Shown here in pieces: positions 1 through 6,403 of a stretch of DNA of 64,000 nucleotides. The stretch is taken from assembly GCA_028688765.1 (NCBI GenBank), contig JAQTXO010000001.1, forward strand, positions 20,163 through 84,162, read 5' to 3'. Source of the DNA: Acidiphilium sp. Lineage in GTDB: Bacteria > Pseudomonadota > Alphaproteobacteria > Acetobacterales > Acetobacteraceae. The notes beneath the pieces are model-generated. The model was given only the letters and a program-made list of their open reading frames with translations, did not search any database and had not been told where the DNA came from. The position numbers and the translations under genes were made by a program. The first letter of the stretch is position 1; every line of letters starts with the position of its first letter.

Positions 1-504
1 AGTGGTGCGACGGCACCGAAGCCACTGGAAACCCTCCCGGCCGGGTCACTGTTTCAGGCGCTGGCGATTTCCGATCACGGGACGGTCGGCAAGCCGAGTG
101 CGCCGCGGGTCTGGATGTTCATGGATCCGCTGTGTTCCTATTCGATCGCGGCGATGCGGCAATTGATGCCGGTGGTTACGGCGGACAAACTGAGGGTGTC
201 GGTGGTTCCCCTGTCCGTTCTCGATTACGAGGATCATGGCATGAGCACGAAGGAGGCGAAGGTCATGCTGAGTCAGTCGCCGGCATCGATGGCGAAGGAC
301 TGGATTGACAAGGGACTCGCCGGCGAGCAGGCGCGGGCGTCCGCGGGCGAAAAGCTGGCGTTCAATATGGAACTGGCGCGGGCGGTTCGACTTAAGGGCA
401 CACCGACGTTTTTCTGGCGGACCCGCAGCGGCGGGATCGGGCGGAGTAACGGGTTGCCGGCAGATCTCCCAGCGGTGATCGCCTCGATACGGTCGCCGTC
501 ATGA
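1..504 (+). CDS. DsbC/DsbG-like thioredoxin-fold protein (TrbB-like), 5' partial
   Basis: The frame is open from base 1, so the gene starts outside the window and the ATG at 115 is internal. Visible residues 39-48 (MFMDPLCSYS) match the active-site region of DsbC/DsbG-type periplasmic disulfide isomerases, and KGTPTFFW near the C-terminus is the usual cis-proline loop. The active site reads C-S-Y-S, so the second cysteine of CxxC is a serine. That suggests a monothiol or chaperone-like form rather than a standard oxidoreductase. In IncI-type transfer regions TrbB is a protein of this kind, located between TrbA (DotM) and TrbC (DotL). Here it lies outside that pair, at the edge of the same transfer locus. 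Its stop overlaps the next ORF (ATGA). The TrbB role is inferred from fold and context. Confidence 0.7.
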   Translation, partial: SGATAPKPLETLPAGSLFQALAISDHGTVGKPSAPRVWMFMDPLCSYSIAAMRQLMPVVTADKLRVSVVPLSVLDYEDHGMSTKEAKVMLSQSPASMAKDWIDKGLAGEQARASAGEKLAFNMELARAVRLKGTPTFFWRTRSGGIGRSNGLPADLPAVIASIRSPS

Positions 505-731
505 CCGGCGCGCGGGGCAAGGATGCGGGTGGATCGCGCAAATTAGCCGCGAAGCGGCGCGGTTCCTGCCCACCGGGTCAGCTGGAATTGCCGACGATCG
601 GTGAACTGGTGCCGAGGCGAGTTCCTGGCTCGCCGCTACGGATCAAGGGGCTTGCGGCAGATGTGCCGACCCAGCCCGACTGCGGGGGTGAACCTGATTC
701 CGGTGCCGATCCGGCAAAGGCGGGGTCGTGA
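501..731 (+). CDS. Small hypothetical protein, translationally coupled
   Basis: A 76-residue ORF starts within the stop of the DsbC-like gene (ATGA) and ends where the next ORF begins (TGATG). It is rich in Gly, Pro and Arg and has no recognisable domain, signal peptide or membrane segment. The only support is that it fills the gap between two coupled genes in the same orientation. A competing overlapping frame (601-861) exists, so it may be a spacer rather than a protein. Confidence 0.35.
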   Translation: MTGARGKDAGGSRKLAAKRRGSCPPGQLELPTIGELVPRRVPGSPLRIKGLAADVPTQPDCGGEPDSGADPAKAGS

Positions 732-916
732 TGTTGGCGGAGCGGATCCTGGAGGATCGGTCGAGCAGCTACTGGCTGACCGAAGCTTTGCGCACGGCTT
801 TGCTGCGGGACCCGGTGGATGCAGTGTTCGATGCCGAATTACTGTTCAAGGCCCTGGATGAGCGTCTCGATGTGCTGCTTGCGGTGGGCAGAGGAGGCGA
901 TCGTGACGGCGAATGA
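731..916 (+). CDS. Small acidic helical protein, unknown
   Basis: This 61-residue ORF starts at the ATG overlapping the previous stop (TGATG at 729-733); a GTG at 728 is an alternative start. The sequence contains regular heptad-like leucines (ALRTALL, AELLFKALDERLDVLL) and is predicted almost wholly helical and soluble. It overlaps the following gene by 14 bases, typical of a tightly coupled operon. I do not recognise a family. A small cytoplasmic accessory or chaperone protein would fit the shape, but that is a guess. Confidence 0.5.
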   Translation: MLAERILEDRSSSYWLTEALRTALLRDPVDAVFDAELLFKALDERLDVLLAVGRGGDRDGE

Positions 917-1439
917 GCGGAAGCGGCGCAGCGACGATGACGCGCCGGGAATATTCCGGCGCGGGGTGCGGTTTTTGATAGGGCCGGGCGGTGTGGTGCC
1001 GCACCGAGACATCGTGAATGGTGCGGAACTGATCAAATCCCTGCTGGTGGAGATCCGCACCCGGCGAGCAAGCCGCCGGAAGATCAGGCTGAACGAGGAT
1101 GGCACGTTCGACCTTGCTGCGATGGCGTTCGACGCCGCGCTTCCGGTTTCCGAGATCGAGCGGCAGATGGCCAACCGGCAGCTTCAGACGGCGCGTAATG
1201 CCAAACTGTATTTAGGTCTGGGGTCGGTACTGCTGGTGGTTTGGGCGATTGGGATCCTCGATCGCGCGGCGATCGTAGTTTCCGGTGTCGATATGGTGCT
1301 GTTCCTGGTGGTGATTTTTTGCGTATTTCTTGCCGCGTTTGCCAATGCGTTGATCAACTGGCAGGTGCGGACTCGGCGTCTTGGCCGGGTTGGTGAGTTT
1401 CTTGGACTGGAAGGGAGCTGGTGGCCACATGAGCGATGA
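903..1439 (+). CDS. Two-TM inner-membrane protein of the transfer operon, unknown
   Basis: I chose the GTG at 903 because a GAGGAGG ribosome-binding site lies just upstream (about 893-899); the longer open frame from 819 runs through the preceding gene. The 178-residue product has an Arg-rich soluble N-terminus and two hydrophobic segments near residues 105-122 and 130-157, followed by a short basic tail. This is the topology of small Dot/Icm membrane subunits such as IcmV/TraX, but no sequence motif confirms that. Its stop overlaps the next start (ATG at 1429). Confidence 0.6.
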   Translation: MTANERKRRSDDDAPGIFRRGVRFLIGPGGVVPHRDIVNGAELIKSLLVEIRTRRASRRKIRLNEDGTFDLAAMAFDAALPVSEIERQMANRQLQTARNAKLYLGLGSVLLVVWAIGILDRAAIVVSGVDMVLFLVVIFCVFLAAFANALINWQVRTRRLGRVGEFLGLEGSWWPHER

Positions 1440-2433
1440 CAGGTTGGCTGGAGGCGAGAACCGTGAGACGGCGACGATCCACTCGATTGCGGAAGGCCGC
1501 AAAGATCTGCCGGTACCCGTTGCGTTTGTGGTTCCGCGTCATGAGGATGGTAGTCTGAAACTGACGATCAACACCCAGTACAGGCCGGAAGGCACCGGGG
1601 TGTCGCGAGCGTTGCCGTGTCTCGAGGGTGACCCGAAACGGCTTGATCCAGCGGATCTCGAGCGGTTCGAGAAAGATTTGCAGCGGATCAAGCGGCGCTA
1701 TTTGAACCACCCGCTGCGGGGGTGTCCGGTTCGCACCACATGGCGGGAAGGTCTTCTGCTCGACCGGGGGATTTCGCGGGCTGGTTTGATGCGGGTCTGG
1801 TCGGCGCGGCTGCCGTACCAGCATCTCACGATTGCCCAATATGCTCCCTACATTTCGACCATGAGGGACCAGCCGCGCTACCTCTATTCGATCCGGGCCA
1901 TACCCTATGATCTTCCGGAGCGCGACATATTCCGGGGCGGGGCACCGACTTTGCCGGAGGCCCAGCGGCGAGTGGAGGCGATCGTGCTGGCGACGTTCGG
2001 GCGCAACGGTGAACAGGCTCCGCTCAATCCGGTCAACGATGTCCGGGGGATTCTGTTCGAACGGGCGTTGCAGAGGATGCGGGCCCGGGCGTTGCATTTC
2101 CGGCCCCAGCGGCGTGAGATGGCAGCGCTCGCCTGGGTATTCCGCGGCGAGGATGCCGTGAATGGGGAAGTGCGCAGCGCGGTCGCGGTGTATGGGGATT
2201 ACGAGGTCCGGGTGGTCGAGCTTTACGACAACGAGGCGTATTTCTACATTCCTGAGAGCAGCACAATCCACGGTTCGATGTCCCTTGCCAATCCGGCCGG
2301 TGGGGTGCTGGACCTGATCCGGGAACTGCCGGCACCGACTTTCGAGGAGGCGCTGCTGCGGATGGAGATTTTGCTCCGTCTCGAGTGTGGCGGGGAGGTT
2401 CCGCCCGAACTATTACCGCAAGATCTGCCCTGA
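1429..2433 (+). CDS. Hypothetical 334-residue transfer-locus protein
   Basis: The start is the ATG at 1429, eleven bases inside the previous gene. The product is soluble and Arg-rich, without a signal peptide or membrane segment. The middle contains a basic region (FEKDLQRIKRRYL, RGISRAGLMRVW), and the C-terminal third holds a compact alpha/beta region with VYGDYEVRVVELYD and a run of acidic helices. I do not recognise the family. Overlap with the upstream membrane gene suggests co-translation and a cytoplasmic role in the same complex. A strong antisense ORF here (1354-2271) is a shadow. Confidence 0.6.
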   Translation: MSDDRLAGGENRETATIHSIAEGRKDLPVPVAFVVPRHEDGSLKLTINTQYRPEGTGVSRALPCLEGDPKRLDPADLERFEKDLQRIKRRYLNHPLRGCPVRTTWREGLLLDRGISRAGLMRVWSARLPYQHLTIAQYAPYISTMRDQPRYLYSIRAIPYDLPERDIFRGGAPTLPEAQRRVEAIVLATFGRNGEQAPLNPVNDVRGILFERALQRMRARALHFRPQRREMAALAWVFRGEDAVNGEVRSAVAVYGDYEVRVVELYDNEAYFYIPESSTIHGSMSLANPAGGVLDLIRELPAPTFEEALLRMEILLRLECGGEVPPELLPQDLP

Positions 2434-2498
2434 ACCGGCGGCACCGGCTATGCGGATGGGTTCGCTTGGCCGAAGCGGGTGGTACGGTAGACTTCGAT
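2425..2498. repeat. Direct repeat A, copy 1
   Basis: This 74-base block recurs at 3871-3944 with about eleven mismatches. It contains the 3' end of the minus-strand Uma2 gene. Together with block B (3132-3814 and 3947-4629) it shows that the Uma2 region was duplicated and the second copy lost about 630 bases. Confidence 0.85.
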
Positions 2499-3041
2499 CA
2501 GCTTGAAGTCACAGCCAATGCGGGCGATGGTGACAGAGTCGTTGGCGGTGAGGGTCTCCGGTTGGGCCGGCCAGGACTGGTCCGGGTTGCGCCGGAGCAG
2601 AGCGGCACGAACCTCGGTCGAGGAGACGATCAGGATCTCGGAGATGGTTGGAATGCTGGCATAGGCCCAGACATTCGCCCAGGTTTCCGCTTGGTTGCTC
2701 GGCGAGAGGATTTCGATCGCGAGAATCGGATCTGGCATCAGCCGATGGCCCGCCTCGGGCGCGCAGGTGACCGCGAGATCGGGGATTCGGACGTTCTCGG
2801 CCGAGAGCAATTTTGGCACGATACCGGGGGCGGTGACGACACGGCAAGGGCTGTTGCGCCGGCGAAGTTGATCGATCAGAAGAAAGGCGATTTCGCTCTG
2901 GATGGCACCGTGGGCATCACTGTCAGGTGCCATCGCCACCGGTTGGCCATCGATCAGCTGCCAGAGCGGGCCGTTCTAGGGAACCCAGTCGAGGAACGCC
3001 CCGACGGTCATATGGACCGGAATCTTGATCGCATTGCTCAT
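2448..3041 (-). pseudogene. Uma2-family (DUF820) endonuclease-like gene broken by an amber codon
   Basis: Reading down from the ATG at 3041, the protein begins MSNAIKIPVHMTVGAFLDWVP and then hits TAG (plus-strand CTA at 2976-2978). The same frame continues without a shift as NGPLWQLIDGQPVAMAPDSD and runs to 2448. The intact neighbours have MSSAIKFPARMTVAEFLDWCP followed by EDGQRWQLVDGEPVAMAP, so the stop replaces one codon in a conserved stretch. The core retains RIPDLAV and IEILSPSN, the conserved strand motifs of the Uma2 PD-(D/E)xK-like fold. Internal initiation at 2939 could still make a 163-residue protein lacking the N-terminus. It is divergent from, and inverted relative to, the two downstream copies. 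Confidence 0.85.
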
Positions 3042-3131
3042 GCGGGCGATATCTACCATGGAACCCGCCCGGTCGCGATGGTTTTCCGAAGGTGGATCGG
3101 TTTGGCGGCGATCCATGGCTTTGATCCAGGG

Positions 3132-3814
3132 TGGCCGGGGAACGGGTCGAAGTCGTGCCAGCAACGGTCGGTTCAGCCGCCGAGCCATTTTGTTTCCGGT
3201 TGGGCTCTTGCCATGCTATGAGGACATCTATGTCGAGCGCGATCAAATTCCCGGCCCGGATGACAGTGGCGGAATTTCTGGACTGGTGTCCCGAAGATGG
3301 CCAGAGATGGCAACTGGTCGATGGCGAACCCGTCGCCATGGCACCCGCGAGCACGACCCATGCCCGCATTCAGGCGGAGATCGGTCGACTTCTCGGCAAC
3401 CATTTGGTTGAACGTGGCAGTCTCTGCGACGTACTGACCGCGCCCGGCGTTACGCCGCATCTGGAAAAGGTCCATAATGTGCGGGTGCCCGATCTGGGGG
3501 TGAGTTGTGCCTCGAGTGGGGATGACGGATTGCTGTTGAGTGAGCCGGTTCTCCTGATCGAGATCCTCTCGCCGAGCAATCACCGCGAAACCTGGGCGAA
3601 TGTCTGGGCCTATGCTTCGATTTCCAGTGTGCGGGAGATCCTGGTTGTTTCTTCCGTATCGGTTGGCGCGGACCTCCTGCGGCGTCGGCCGGACGGCACC
3701 TGGCCCGAGCAGCCTGAGACCGTCACAGGCGGCGATCTATGGCTGGAGAGCATCCATTACGCGGCACCGTTGATAGACTTCTACCGCACCACCCGGTTTG
3801 CCGCTGGCCGCTGA
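3132..3814. repeat. Direct repeat B, copy 1 (contains a Uma2 gene)
   Basis: This block of about 683 bases is repeated at 3947-4629 with a constant offset of 815. Over the coding part I count about 17 differences, eight of them clustered in roughly 13 bases near 3392-3404. The rest is nearly identical, so the duplication is recent. Confidence 0.9.
3230..3814 (+). CDS. Uma2-family endonuclease-like protein, copy 1
   Basis: The start is the ATG at 3230 (MSSAIKFPAR), preceded by GAGGA with 5-base spacing; an in-frame ATG at 3218 is possible. The 194-residue product has the Uma2/DUF820 signature: N-terminal MTVAEFLDW and WQLVDGEPVAMAP, then RVPDLGVSC and LIEILSPSN, and near the end LIDFYRTTRF. 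The family adopts a PD-(D/E)xK nuclease-like fold, is widespread in multicopy arrays, and has no settled biological role. The usual lysine after the E-I-L-S strand is not obvious here, so catalytic activity is uncertain. It is almost identical to the copy at 4045. Confidence 0.85.
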   Translation: MSSAIKFPARMTVAEFLDWCPEDGQRWQLVDGEPVAMAPASTTHARIQAEIGRLLGNHLVERGSLCDVLTAPGVTPHLEKVHNVRVPDLGVSCASSGDDGLLLSEPVLLIEILSPSNHRETWANVWAYASISSVREILVVSSVSVGADLLRRRPDGTWPEQPETVTGGDLWLESIHYAAPLIDFYRTTRFAAGR

Positions 3815-3870
3815 TTCTCTCTGCCATGCGCTTCGCCGCTTTTTCGTCGGCCGGATCGATGATGTGTTCT

Positions 3871-3944
3871 CTGCCCTGAACCGGCGGCACTGGTTATGCT
3901 GATGGGTTCGGTTGGCCGAAGCGGGTGGTAAGATAGGTATCGAT
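3871..3944. repeat. Direct repeat A, copy 2
   Basis: Second copy of the block at 2425-2498, offset 1446. It is followed almost directly by repeat B copy 2, whereas in copy 1 about 630 bases (the bulk of the inverted Uma2 gene) separate A and B. GATC occurs at both deletion edges (2496-2499 and 3123-3126). Confidence 0.85.
3894..3944 (-). pseudogene. 3' remnant of an inverted Uma2 gene
   Basis: The minus strand encodes only the last residues (TTRFGQPNPSA, then stop), matching the tail of the pseudogene at 2448 (TTRFGQANPSA). The rest of the gene is absent, joined instead to the upstream region of the next forward copy. It marks the deletion inside the duplicated unit. Confidence 0.75.
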
Positions 3945-3946
3945 CC

Positions 3947-4629
3947 TGGCCGGGGAACGGATCGGGTTCGTGCCAGCGACGGTCGGTTCAGCCGCCGCGC
4001 CATTTTGTTTCCGGTTGGGTTCTTGCCATGCTATGAGGATACGTATGTCGAGCGCGATCAAATTCCCGGCCCGGATGACAGTGGCGGAATTTCTGGACTG
4101 GTGTCCCGAAGATGGCCAGAGATGGCAACTGGTCGATGGCGAACCGGTCGCCATGGCACCCGCGAGCACGACCCATGCCCGCATTCAGGCGGAGATCACT
4201 GCTCTTTTGCGCAACCATTTGGTTGAACGTGGCGGTCCCTGCGATGTACTGACCGCGCCCGGCGTTACGCCGCATCTGGAAAAGGTCCATAATGTACGGG
4301 TGCCCGATCTGGGGGTGAGTTGTGCCTCGAGTGGGGATGACGGATTGCTGTTGAGTGAGCCGGTTCTCCTGATCGAGATCCTTTCGCCGAGCAATCACCG
4401 CGAAACCTGGGCGAATGTCTGGGCCTATGCTTCGATTTCCAGTGTGCGGGAGATCTTGGTTGTTTCTTCCGTATCGGTTGGCGCGGACCTCCTGCGGCGT
4501 CGGCCGGACGGCACCTGGCCCGAGCAGCCTGAGACCGTCGCAGGCGGCGATCTATGGCTGGAGAGCATCCATTACGCGGCACCGTTGATAGACTTCTATC
4601 GCACCACCCGGTTTGCCGCTGGCCGCTGA
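3947..4629. repeat. Direct repeat B, copy 2 (contains a Uma2 gene)
   Basis: Second copy of 3132-3814, including the upstream region, ribosome-binding site and the entire coding region. Confidence 0.9.
4045..4629 (+). CDS. Uma2-family endonuclease-like protein, copy 2
   Basis: This 194-residue near-twin of the 3230 gene starts at the equivalent ATG after a GAGGA site. The main protein difference is a short patch after IQAEI: TALLRNHL here against GRLLGNHL in copy 1, and RGGPCD against RGSLCD. All Uma2 family motifs (VPDLGVSC, LIEILSPSN, FYRTTRF) are kept. Function is unproven for the family. Retention of two almost identical intact copies beside a broken third suggests recent amplification or gene conversion. 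Confidence 0.85.
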   Translation: MSSAIKFPARMTVAEFLDWCPEDGQRWQLVDGEPVAMAPASTTHARIQAEITALLRNHLVERGGPCDVLTAPGVTPHLEKVHNVRVPDLGVSCASSGDDGLLLSEPVLLIEILSPSNHRETWANVWAYASISSVREILVVSSVSVGADLLRRRPDGTWPEQPETVAGGDLWLESIHYAAPLIDFYRTTRFAAGR

Positions 4630-4710
4630 CCCTTTATCGGTCTGCCAGGCCGTTTCTTTCGGTCATTCGCTTGCCTGCATTACTGTAGGCTCGATTGATC
4701 ACACGAATTG

Positions 4711-5460
4711 TCAGTCATCACCGATTGCCCGATCGAGGTCGAGGCTACCCTGGCTATAGGCGTGATCGATGCGTTGGCAGGCGAGGGCGAAGTAGCGGGG
4801 ATCGATTTCGATTCCGATGAAACGCCGACCGAGTTTGGCGCAGGCGACGCCTGTGGTACCTGAGCCGAGGAAGGGATCGCAGACGGTTTCACCTGGATCG
4901 GAAGTCCAATCCGCCAGCCAGTCGAAATGCCGCTGGGCGCGGCTGCATGGGTGTCCGTTCGGTGGGCGGTGGACCGGCTGTACCATCGGGCCGCGTCCGG
5001 GGACTAGGTTACGGCCGCGTCCGCGGGCGACGGGATCGCCGAACCAGTGGGCGAGTTCATCACCGCCGAGGCCACGGCCGATGTAGAGCGGCATGACGAA
5101 GGGCAGTTGGATGGTCCGGAAGAAGGGCAGGCGGGGCGGCACGGTACTGAGGAAGCGTGGATCGCAATCGCAGCGCAGGACGGCGATGAGCCGTTTGACC
5201 GGCGGCAGGATGGTCATGGTGTCGGCCCAGAGACCGTAGGGGTTATCGCTGCCGGGGATCAGGCCAATGGGGCAATTGGGCCAGACCGGATCGGTGAGGA
5301 TGACATCGATATCGCGCATATCCCGGAGCAGGTCGCGGCTGTCGGCCCGGAACAGGGTCGCATCGCCGATGATGACCCGTTCCACGGGCGTGATCTGCCG
5401 TTCCGCTCGCCCTGGTTCAGAAAGTGCCGGCGGGGCCGCCGTAGGGGGAGGGCTGGGCAC
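4711..5460 (-). CDS. Orphan site-specific DNA methyltransferase (N4-C/N6-A type)
   Basis: The 249-residue protein has motif IV first (ILTDPVWPN, a variant of DPPY/W) near residues 54-62 and the AdoMet-binding motif I late (CDPFLGSGTTGVACAKLGRRFIGIEID, residues about 193-220). This order and the C-terminal FxGxG-like motif fit the beta class of amino-methyltransferases. No restriction partner is adjacent, so it is an orphan, common on conjugative elements where it can protect entering DNA. The ATG at 5460 lies 44 bases inside the upstream lipoprotein gene; a shorter start after the Pro-rich first 25 residues is possible. It is the last gene of the minus-strand transfer operon. Confidence 0.8.
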   Translation of the reverse strand: MPSPPPTAAPPALSEPGRAERQITPVERVIIGDATLFRADSRDLLRDMRDIDVILTDPVWPNCPIGLIPGSDNPYGLWADTMTILPPVKRLIAVLRCDCDPRFLSTVPPRLPFFRTIQLPFVMPLYIGRGLGGDELAHWFGDPVARGRGRNLVPGRGPMVQPVHRPPNGHPCSRAQRHFDWLADWTSDPGETVCDPFLGSGTTGVACAKLGRRFIGIEIDPRYFALACQRIDHAYSQGSLDLDRAIGDD

Positions 5461-5746
5461 CGATGGCCCAGGGGGCGGTTTCGTAATCGGGGCGGGTCAG
5501 GGTAACGGCGGGATCGTAGGGCTTGACGATGGTGCCCATACGGTTGGCGACCGGGGGTTCCCAGGTCGCATGGGCGCTGGCGTAGGGCATCCAGGGGTTG
5601 AAATAGGGGTGGTAGACGTGAGGGGCGGGCGGGGCCGAGTAGTCGGCCGAGGTTTTGACGTTACCGCCGGCACAGCCGGTCAGGGCGGTCAGGGCGGTCA
5701 GGGCGGTCAGGGCGGTGAAGATGGCGGTTCGGCTTGCGAAACGCAT
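5417..5746 (-). CDS. Small lipoprotein of the transfer operon
   Basis: The 109-residue product begins MRFASRTAIFTALTALTALTALTGCAGG. This is a lipoprotein signal peptide with lipobox LTGC, whose hydrophobic core is a four-fold Ala-Leu-Thr repeat encoded by 9-base tandem units. The mature part is rich in Pro and aromatic residues (APHVYHPYFNPWMPYASAHATWEPP) and has no known domain. A perfect 12-base hairpin spans its start codon. It lies between a coiled-coil protein and the methyltransferase in the minus-strand operon, so an envelope accessory role in transfer is plausible but unproven. Confidence 0.7.
   Translation of the reverse strand: MRFASRTAIFTALTALTALTALTGCAGGNVKTSADYSAPPAPHVYHPYFNPWMPYASAHATWEPPVANRMGTIVKPYDPAVTLTRPDYETAPWAIGAQPSPYGGPAGTF
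5677..5712. repeat. 9-bp tandem repeat (4 units) in a signal peptide
   Basis: CGGTCAGGG is repeated four times without mismatch. On the coding (minus) strand it specifies Ala-Leu-Thr units in the hydrophobic core of the lipoprotein signal peptide. Unit number changes would keep the frame and lengthen or shorten the core by three residues. Confidence 0.95.
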
Positions 5747-5777
5747 GATGGCTCTCCTGCGGGTGGAGAGCCATCAT
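5745..5777 (-). promoter_or_regulatory. Hairpin sequestering a translation start
   Basis: ATGATGGCTCTC (5745-5756) and GAGAGCCATCAT (5766-5777) form a perfect 12-base inverted repeat with a 9-base loop. On the minus-strand mRNA the stem includes the AUG of the lipoprotein gene, and the AGGAG ribosome-binding site straddles the loop edge. Folding would hide the start. The effect on translation is inferred. Confidence 0.6.
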
Positions 5778-5808
5778 CGATCCGAGCGATGCAAGTCGGA
5801 AGGGCTGG

Positions 5809-6384
5809 TTATTTTTTCGGTTCGCTGCGCTGATCGGGGGGGACCAGAATGGGATCCCACCAGGATTCCCAGGCGCAATCGTAAGCGTCGCCGCCCTGTT
5901 CGGGGATTTTGAGTAGGCGGCGGTAGTGGTTGAAGGCGTAGATCAGGTTTTTCCATGCATGGACGGTACAGGCGTGGCTATCCTTTTCGTGATCGAGACG
6001 ATCTTCGGTCTGGTGGAGTTTCTGCGTGAGGAGGGCGATTTCGTGATCACGCAGGGCGATTTCGTGATCACGCAGGGCGATTTCGTGATCACGCAGGGCG
6101 ATTTCATGTTTGCCTTGGGCGATCTTGACGTCACGGATGGCGATGACGGCTTCGCGTTGGGCGACTTCGGCGTCTTTTTTCTGGACGGCGACATCGAGAT
6201 CGATCGCGTGGTTGCGCAGGCGGATGTATTGTGCGCGCAGGTTATCGTAATCCTGCTCGAGTTCCATGAACTCGCGCCGCACGGCCAGGCCGTTCCGATA
6301 GGATTGGGTGGCACGGACGATCCCGTCTCCGATGATGCTGCCCTGAATGAACCCGAGGGCGGCGCTGCTGCCATAGTCATCCAT
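5809..6384 (-). CDS. Coiled-coil protein with perfect heptad repeats
   Basis: The 191-residue protein has a small-residue, Gly-containing N-terminus (GSSAALGFIQGSIIGDG) and then a long coiled coil from about residue 38 to 135. It includes three exact copies of a seven-residue unit (HEIALRD) encoded by a 21-base tandem repeat. The C-terminus is Trp-rich (AWESWWDPILVPP). No classical signal peptide is seen. It lies directly downstream of DotA/TraY in the same operon. I do not recognise a family; it may be a structural or scaffold component of the transfer apparatus. Length may vary between strains through repeat slippage. Confidence 0.65.
   Translation of the reverse strand: MDDYGSSAALGFIQGSIIGDGIVRATQSYRNGLAVRREFMELEQDYDNLRAQYIRLRNHAIDLDVAVQKKDAEVAQREAVIAIRDVKIAQGKHEIALRDHEIALRDHEIALRDHEIALLTQKLHQTEDRLDHEKDSHACTVHAWKNLIYAFNHYRRLLKIPEQGGDAYDCAWESWWDPILVPPDQRSEPKK
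6037..6099. repeat. 21-bp tandem repeat (3 units plus partial) coding one heptad per unit
   Basis: The unit GATTTCGTGATCACGCAGGGC occurs at 6037, 6058 and 6079 without mismatch, then degenerates from 6100. Twenty-one bases are exactly one coiled-coil heptad. Confidence 0.95.
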
Positions 6385-6403
6385 AATCGGTCTCCCTTAC
6401 GGC

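Noticed and set aside
1354-2271. 305-residue minus-strand ORF
   Set aside because: Opposes the operon with start/stop overlaps; composition typical of a shadow.
6037-6099. Possible CRISPR array
   Set aside because: The 21-base units are contiguous with no spacers and lie in a coding coiled coil. The same holds for 9889-9951.
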